A stretch of 64,000 nucleotides of DNA from assembly GCA_946122785.1 (NCBI GenBank), contig CAMGYJ010000008.1, forward strand, positions 54,632,963 to 54,696,962, given 5' to 3'. Under the pieces are notes generated by a model. The model was not told the origin of the DNA and did no database searches. It saw only the letters and a list, made by a program, of their open reading frames with translations. The position numbers and the translations under genes were made by a program. Origin of the DNA: Linum tenue (lineage: Eukaryota > Streptophyta > Magnoliopsida > Malpighiales > Linaceae). Of this stretch, positions 58,335 through 64,000 are shown in pieces; the stretch's first letter is position 1, and the number at the start of each line of letters is the position of its first letter.

Positions 58335-60300
58335 GCAGATGACACAGATTTGTCCCATTAATTAGCAAGTTTGTTTACAAGATTATTGCTAATATTATGA
58401 TGGACTAATTTGCGTTATATTTACCTTTGATTGTTTCCCCAAGGCAGAAGGGTTTTGTGTGTGGTTGTCAGATAGTGGATAACGTCCTTATTGCATGGTA
58501 AAGGAAACCGTACCGGAAGTCATACCGGATCCGTCAGTAGTAGGGTATTTTGTGGTACTACCGTGCTTCAATCGTTGTGTACCAGCAAAATACCGTTTTT
58601 GTAATTAAAAAATATTTTTTTGTTAAAAAACCGTACCGGCAGATTCAGGATACCGTTTCGGAGTAATACCGGAGTAAAACCGGAATATACCGGATAACAA
58701 ACCTGAATAAACTAAATAGCCCCATTTGTTATTTTTAATGTCTTGGACCTGATGCATAACTTCAGATTAGTCTGATCATTTGACTAACTTCATGAGAATA
58801 GCTCATAGGATTCGCAGCAACAGGGGTTGTGCTTCACTTTCAGAGCGATAGGAGTTCATCTACTATCTAATTCTAGTTTCATGGTAGAGCTGTGAACCTC
58901 TAAGCTCCTCAGCTAGTTGAAACCAATTTATCTTTCACAGATATAGGAGAACTGAAACAGAAAGACACATATAACATATAATACAGCTCGCTGGCAAGAA
59001 AAAAACTAAATTTGCTCTCACTTCAGCTTCAAAATTGGATATGAACCAAAACAGATAGGCCAGGCACGCCGGCTGAGGAGTAGGAGAGGGAGAGGCGAGG
59101 CGTGCCGGCTGAGGACTGAGGAGCGACAGAGCAGTGGAGCTGAGCAGCGCGGCGGCGGATCTCCTTTCATCGGTCGCCACTCGCCAGAGAAGATGAACGC
59201 CGATCGCGGAGCAGGACTCAGGTATGCGGGTCACTTTCGCGCGCTGATCGCGAATCGCCGGTTGCAGGCGGCCAGATGAGATGAGGAGCGGCGGAGCGGG
59301 GCTGCGTGTCCTCTGGCTCTGGGGAAGAAAGAACCAGGAAACGAAAGCTCCAAAGGCAAATTTTCGATACATTAGGTTTTTTGGGTTTTTGGCTTTCAGC
59401 CGATTTTTTTTTTTTATTTTATTTTATGTGTCAAAAACGACGTAGTGTTTGTTCATACAGCTTACCGCCGGTTAGACCAAAACCGGGCGGTTTTTTGTTT
59501 TGTGCCTGTTAAACCAGCAAAACCGGTTGGCACGGTAATCTTCCCGCAGCCAGCCTGCCGTATCGTCCCTGATCTGGTTTCCGGTTTTACCGATTGAACC
59601 GGCCGGTACGATCCGATTTTCTGGTCCATGCCTTATTGCACATGAGATTATGCACTACTTGAAGAATATGAGAATCAGCAAACAAGGGTTCAAGACAACG
59701 AAGGTGGATATGGAGAAGGCATATGATAGGGTGGAATGACCTTTTTATTCACATTGCTTGAGAAATTTGGTTTCAGTATGCAATGGGTTAAATGGTTACA
59801 GCCTTGTATGACTTCTTATACTTTTTCTGTCATGATGAATGGATAGTCAGCTGAATATTTTAGGGCTTCTTGCCGGCTTAGACAAGGGATCCTTTATCTC
59901 ACTTACTGTTTGCCTGTGCATGGAGTGATGGAGGGGTTTGCTGCTTTACTCTGTCGGGTGTTAAATATCATTCTCTGTCTGGTCTGCGTATTAGTCCAAG
60001 ATGTTCGTTGATTTCTCACTTTTCTTGGTGGATTATTCGTAGCTTTTCCTCCAGGCTTCTTCCAGGGAATGTGAGATCTTAGTGGAGCTCCTAAAATAGT
60101 ATGAGATGCCCAGTGGGCAAAAAGTTTAGTTGTCAAATTCTGCGCTGTGCTTCAGTAAGAATATTAATCGACAAATGAGGCTGGGATTCGCATGGTGGTT
60201 GGTGCGGTTGGAGTGACTATCCAATATCTCTGTCTCCCTTCCCTGGTGGGGCGTACCAAAATGGATTCGTTGAGATATATTGAGGAGAGGGTCCTAAATA
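58335..60300 (+). pseudogene. LINE (L1-type) reverse transcriptase, decayed and split by a hAT element
   Basis: Left part (58335-58493): KIIANIMMD*FALYL, SPRQKGFVCGCQIVDNVLI. Right part after the insertion (59639-60300): AHEIMHYLKNMRIS, KTTKVDMEKAYDRVE, RLRQGDP-like, then LPSLVGRTKMDSLRYIEERV. This matches the order of plant L1-type RVT_1 domains. DMEKAYDRVE carries the first catalytic Asp motif; the expected ADD box region (about 60015) is not intact. Stops (TAA near 58410, TGA after DRVE) and frame changes make it dead. It ends abruptly at about 60300 against Gypsy gag. The 3' LINE fragment at 13034-14605 is a separate piece. Confidence 0.8.
58494..59630. mobile_element. 1137-bp hAT-type element inserted in the LINE RT
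   Basis: Starts CATGGTAAAGGAAACCGTACC and ends ATTTTCTGGTCCATG. CCTTATTG is duplicated exactly (58486-58493 and 59631-59638); removing one copy plus the element rejoins the RT frame. Sub-terminal regions are rich in ACCGG/CCGGT, like the element at 23800. The GC-rich centre holds a minus-strand 145-codon frame (58935-59372) of no recognised domain, possibly captured DNA. Confidence 0.8.
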
Positions 60301-63300
60301 GACTCTAGAGATCGAAGCAAAAACGATTTGGCCAACAAATTTGTGCACAGATACTATCTGGCCTCGAAGACTTCGAAGATTCAGCGGGATATCACTCATT
60401 TCCGCCAAGAAGATGATGAGTCATTGCGAGATGCTTGGGAGCGATACTCGGGACTGTTCTGGAAGTGTCCCCATCACGGATTTAGTTATACATTCACTGC
60501 GGGGAACTTCTATAGTGCTCTGTCTCTGGAGAGTCAGAGATTGATTGAGTCTTTGTGTCCGGGTGGAGAGATTATCACTAAGACTCCACCTGAGCTGAAT
60601 AAGATTATCAGTACTTTGGCCACCAGAGATCATTCTTGGGGGGAAGATCACCAGAGGTATGAGCTCTTGAGACAGAGGTTTGCATGCCATGGAGTCCATA
60701 CCAGGGCTTAGCGAGAGGTGGCATAGCAGGCTCATACATTGAAGCAGCTTAACAGCCTCATACCAGGCATAGGCATGGCCGCACCTCCTATAGCCCAGTG
60801 CCAGTGGTGTGAGAGTTCAAACCATTTGTTAGAGGATTTTCAGGCTATGCGGGAGTTCTTCACCCCTAGGAGCAGTTGGACTTCATCGCCAATGTTCGGA
60901 GCCTTGACCCCTACATTGGTACGTACCTATAATGAGAGGTGGCGCCAACATCCCAATTTTCTCCTGGAATGGGAACAACAACAACACCACCAAGCCTCCC
61001 GGATTCACATCACCAGCTGGTGGCTTTCAGCAGAGGAAGCAATACCAAACCCGACGGGGCTCATTCCCACATCAGCAACCATTCCAGTCCAAACAGGGGC
61101 AAGCCTTCCAGAAGCAGCAGAGACAATTCCCACAGCTGGCAGCAGCCACAGCACAGGGTGTCCAGATGTCTAAGCTAAAAAAATATGGTGATGGCTTTCG
61201 TGAGCACCAGTACAGAGAAGTTTGCCTGGATGGACCAGTTCATGGAATTCTCTATGGGGAAGTTCAATGCATTGGAGCCAGGCCAAAGAAACGAGACTGC
61301 CATTTTACAGGACCACCAAAATCAGATTAGAGGGATAGCCCGAAACAACAGCACCAAGGCACCGAGAACTCTACCTGCCAACACCATCCCAAATCCTCGA
61401 TAGCCTCACCAGCAGCTGGTGCCATTACTACAGGAAGTGGCAAGACGACGACTGCTGCTCCTGCTCCAGCCAGGAAGGAGGAACCAACGCCTGCTCCAAC
61501 ACTTCCAGCTGAAGATGAAGAGGTGGGGATAGAGAAGGAAGAACCTGCTCCCAAACCACATCAATGGTTAAGGAGCATGTTCCCCAGCTTCCCTTCCCCA
61601 CTCGTATGCACAAGGGCAAGCTGGAGACTGAGTTTGCCAAGTTCATGGCAATGTTGAAGCAGGTCAACATCAGCATGCCGTTCGTGAAGGCACTGTCGAA
61701 GATGCCCAATTACGCAAAATTGATGAAGGATCTCCTCACCAACAAGAAGAAACTTGGGTATCTATCGATAGTGATGCTGAGCGAGGAGTGTTCTGCAATC
61801 CTGCAGAACAAGCTGCCAGAGAAGCGCAAAGACCCATGGATTTTTACTATCCCTCTTGTTATTGGCAACATGCATGTAGGAAAGTCCTTGACGAATCCAG
61901 GCGCTAGCATTAATGTCATGCCTTATAAACTGTTTAAGAAGCTAGGCCTAGGTGAACCTAGAACCATTAGGATGAGTATTCAGTTAGCTAATCGATTGAT
62001 TGTGCATCCCAGAGGTATCATAGATGACTTGCTTGTTAACGTGGGTGCATTCACATATCCTGTTAATTTTGTCATCTTGAATATAAATGAGCATGTGGAT
62101 GTGCCTTTGATCTTGGGTATACCATTTCTCACCACCGCCAAGGCGTTGATTGATGTGCATAGTGGCAAGTTAATTTTGCGAGCTGGGGATGAACAAGATA
62201 CATTTTCTGTGTCTGACAATGCGAAACATTCCCATTGCTGATTTTGAGACCGCACTCGCCATCACGATTGCGGGTACTGACGATGTCCTTGAGAGTTGTA
62301 TTTTGCTAGGTGAGCAGGCATCACTTAAGCTGCAGCTGGAGGAGCAGTTGGCCGCACTTGAGCGTGGCAAATTCCTGGAGATGGAGAAGTTGTTCAAGCC
62401 GATCTCATCCTCGACTCGTATCACCAGCTCTGTAGAGGAGCCACCAGAACTAGAGCTGAAGCCCCTCCCTCCTCACTTGGAGTATGCATTTCTCCGGGAG
62501 GGGAACAAGCTTCCAGTTATCATCAGCTCGACCTTCACACCCGCGCAGAAGAATAGACTTGTGGCCTCGTTGAAGCAGTATGAGCGAGCTCTAGCATGGA
62601 AGATCACCAATATCTGGGGGATTGGCCCTTCCTTCTACTCCCACCGAATATTGCTGGAGGATGAGATACGGTGGGTGAGACAGCCTGAGAAAAGATTGAC
62701 ACCGAACCTGGAGGATGTGGTTCGAGCGGAGATAATGAAGTTGATGGACGAGGTAATCATCTTTGCCGTTTTTGACAGCGAGTGGGTCAGTCCCACCCAG
62801 GTGGTGCCTAAAGAAGGGTGGGATGACCGTGGTCCCAAATGAGATGAACGAGATCATCCGAATGCGCATGGTAACCGGGTACCGCGTCTGCATCGACTAT
62901 CGCCGCCTCAACGACGCCACCCGGAAGGATCACTTCCCTCTGCCATTCATTGATTAGATACTCGAGAGGTTGGCGGGGCACGAGTTATACTATTTCCTTG
63001 ATGGGATGTCCGGGTATTTTTCATATTCCCATAGCACCAGAAGACTAGGCGAATACCACTTTCACCTGCCCTTTCGGCACATTTGCTTACCGGAGGATCC
63101 CATTCGGGCTTTGCAATGCCCCCGCCACATTCCAAAGGTTTATGCTCGCCATCTTCGATCACTTGGTCGAAAAAATCATGGAGGTGTTCATGGACGATTT
63201 TTTGGTTTATGGAGACTCATTCTTTCACTGTCTCCATAACCCGGAACTCGTCTTGAAAAGGTGTGAGGAGACAAACCTGACGCTGAGTTGGGAGAAGTGC

Positions 63301-64000
63301 CACTTGATGGTTCGCGAAGGCATAGTTCTGGGGCATAAGATCTCCAAGATGGGGATAGAGGTGGACAGAGCCAAGATCGAGACAATCAGCAAGTTTCCTC
63401 CTCCCACATCTGTAAAAGGGATCCGAAGTTTCATGGGCCATGCGGGGTTCTATAGGCGATTCATCAAAGACTTCTCGAAGATCACCTTGCCCCTGACGAT
63501 GCTCTTTGAGAAGGATGCCCCTTCCAGTTCACTGGCGCATGCACAACAGCATTCACGACCTTGAAGGAGAAGCTCACGCATGCTCCTATAATGGTCAATC
63601 CTGATTGGACCTTACCATTCGAGCTTATGTAAGACGCAAGTGACTTCGCAATTGGAGTTTTCCTGGGGCAGAGGAGAGATCAGGATCTCTAGCCTATCTA
63701 TTATGCCTCGAAGAACCTTAATGACGCCCAGGAGAACTACACCACCACAGAGAAGGAGGTTCTAGCGGTGGTGTTCGCTTTCGACAAGTTTCGCCCGTAT
63801 GTGGTCTTGTCCCGCGTGATACTATACACAGATCAATCCACCATAAGATACCTGATGAGCAAGGAATACATCAATCCCGACTCATATGATGAATCTTGTT
63901 GCTGCAGGAGTTCAACATCGAGATCCGGGACAAGAAGGGAGCCGAAAATGTTGCTCTTGGTAATTTTTCTCGGTTGAACGCACCACCAGCGGACAACTTT
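60301..64000 (+). pseudogene. 5'-truncated, decayed Athila/Tat-like Gypsy gag-pol
   Basis: Gag (60307-60708) reads DLANKFVHRYYLASKT, DDESLRDAWERY and CPHHG. A zinc-knuckle remnant CQWCESSNHLLEDF has lost its last Cys. Protease (61564-62241) keeps GASINVMPYKLFKKLGLG, but the catalytic Asp before GAS is Asn-Pro (TNPGAS). RT (about 62680-63550) has SEWVSPTQVVPK, CIDYRRLNDATRKDHFPLPFID, YFLDG and VFMDDF. The RNase H/linker (63560 to the end) reads YYASKNLNDAQENY, TTEKEVLAVVFAFDKF and YTDQS. Pol continues past the window. Frame shifts lie near 60940 and 62815. Stops include 60709 and one at 62956 after PFID. No 5' LTR, primer site or N-terminal gag is present; DNA before 60301 is LINE. This element cannot make functional proteins. 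Confidence 0.9.

Overview
The window is repeat-dominated nuclear DNA of a flowering plant, almost certainly a eudicot. It has AT-rich spacers, LTR retrotransposons primed by initiator tRNA-Met, L1-type LINE remnants, hAT-, PIF-, MULE- and CACTA-like non-autonomous DNA transposons, a Helitron-like end, and one intact-looking R2R3-MYB gene whose first two coding exons (133 and 130 bp) have the classic plant MYB lengths. The species cannot be named from the sequence. Only the MYB gene looks like a functional host gene. All other long reading frames belong to, or arise by chance inside, mobile elements.

Layout. 1-3.8 kb is the 3' end of a Gypsy-type element: a 396-codon ORF after a splice-acceptor-like site, a 3' non-coding region with two copies of a polypurine tract, and a truncated LTR. 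3.8-11.66 kb is a tandem array of 3.4 copies of a 2.29-kb unit; each full unit carries a minus-strand LTR of the same family as the upstream LTR. 11.66-13.02 kb holds a CACTA-like end and a minus-strand LTR. 13.03-14.6 kb is a LINE 3' end (RNase H plus poly-A) interrupted by a 983-bp DNA transposon. 15.5-16.8 kb is a foldback element. 16.8-19.1 kb holds TRIM (miniature LTR) elements, including an LTR-internal-LTR-internal-LTR tandem. 19.1-21.5 kb is a Helitron-like candidate.

21,246-46,230 is a head-to-tail tandem duplication of a 12.49-kb unit. The two copies look identical apart from one base in a G homopolymer. Each copy contains two MITEs, a MULE-like element with a nested hAT, an LTR-retrotransposon 3' end, a 42-bp minisatellite, a third hAT element, an inverted LTR fragment and a minus-strand TRIM array. 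It is either very recent or an assembly artefact.

46.8-51.3 kb is a decayed Copia element whose 3' LTR is cut to 14 bp. 52.7-53.9 kb is a MIXTA-like (subgroup 9) R2R3-MYB gene, followed by two inverted copies of a palindrome-rich MITE. 58.3-60.3 kb is a LINE reverse transcriptase pseudogene split by an 1137-bp hAT-type element. It abuts a 5'-truncated, decayed Athila/Tat-like Gypsy gag-pol that runs off the window end.

No new enzymatic or defence system was found. The most interesting signals are non-coding: palindromic CACG-type motif clusters in the U3 regions of several unrelated LTRs, a conserved hairpin next to the polypurine tract, repeated tandem TRIM architecture, and the near-perfect 12.49-kb duplication.
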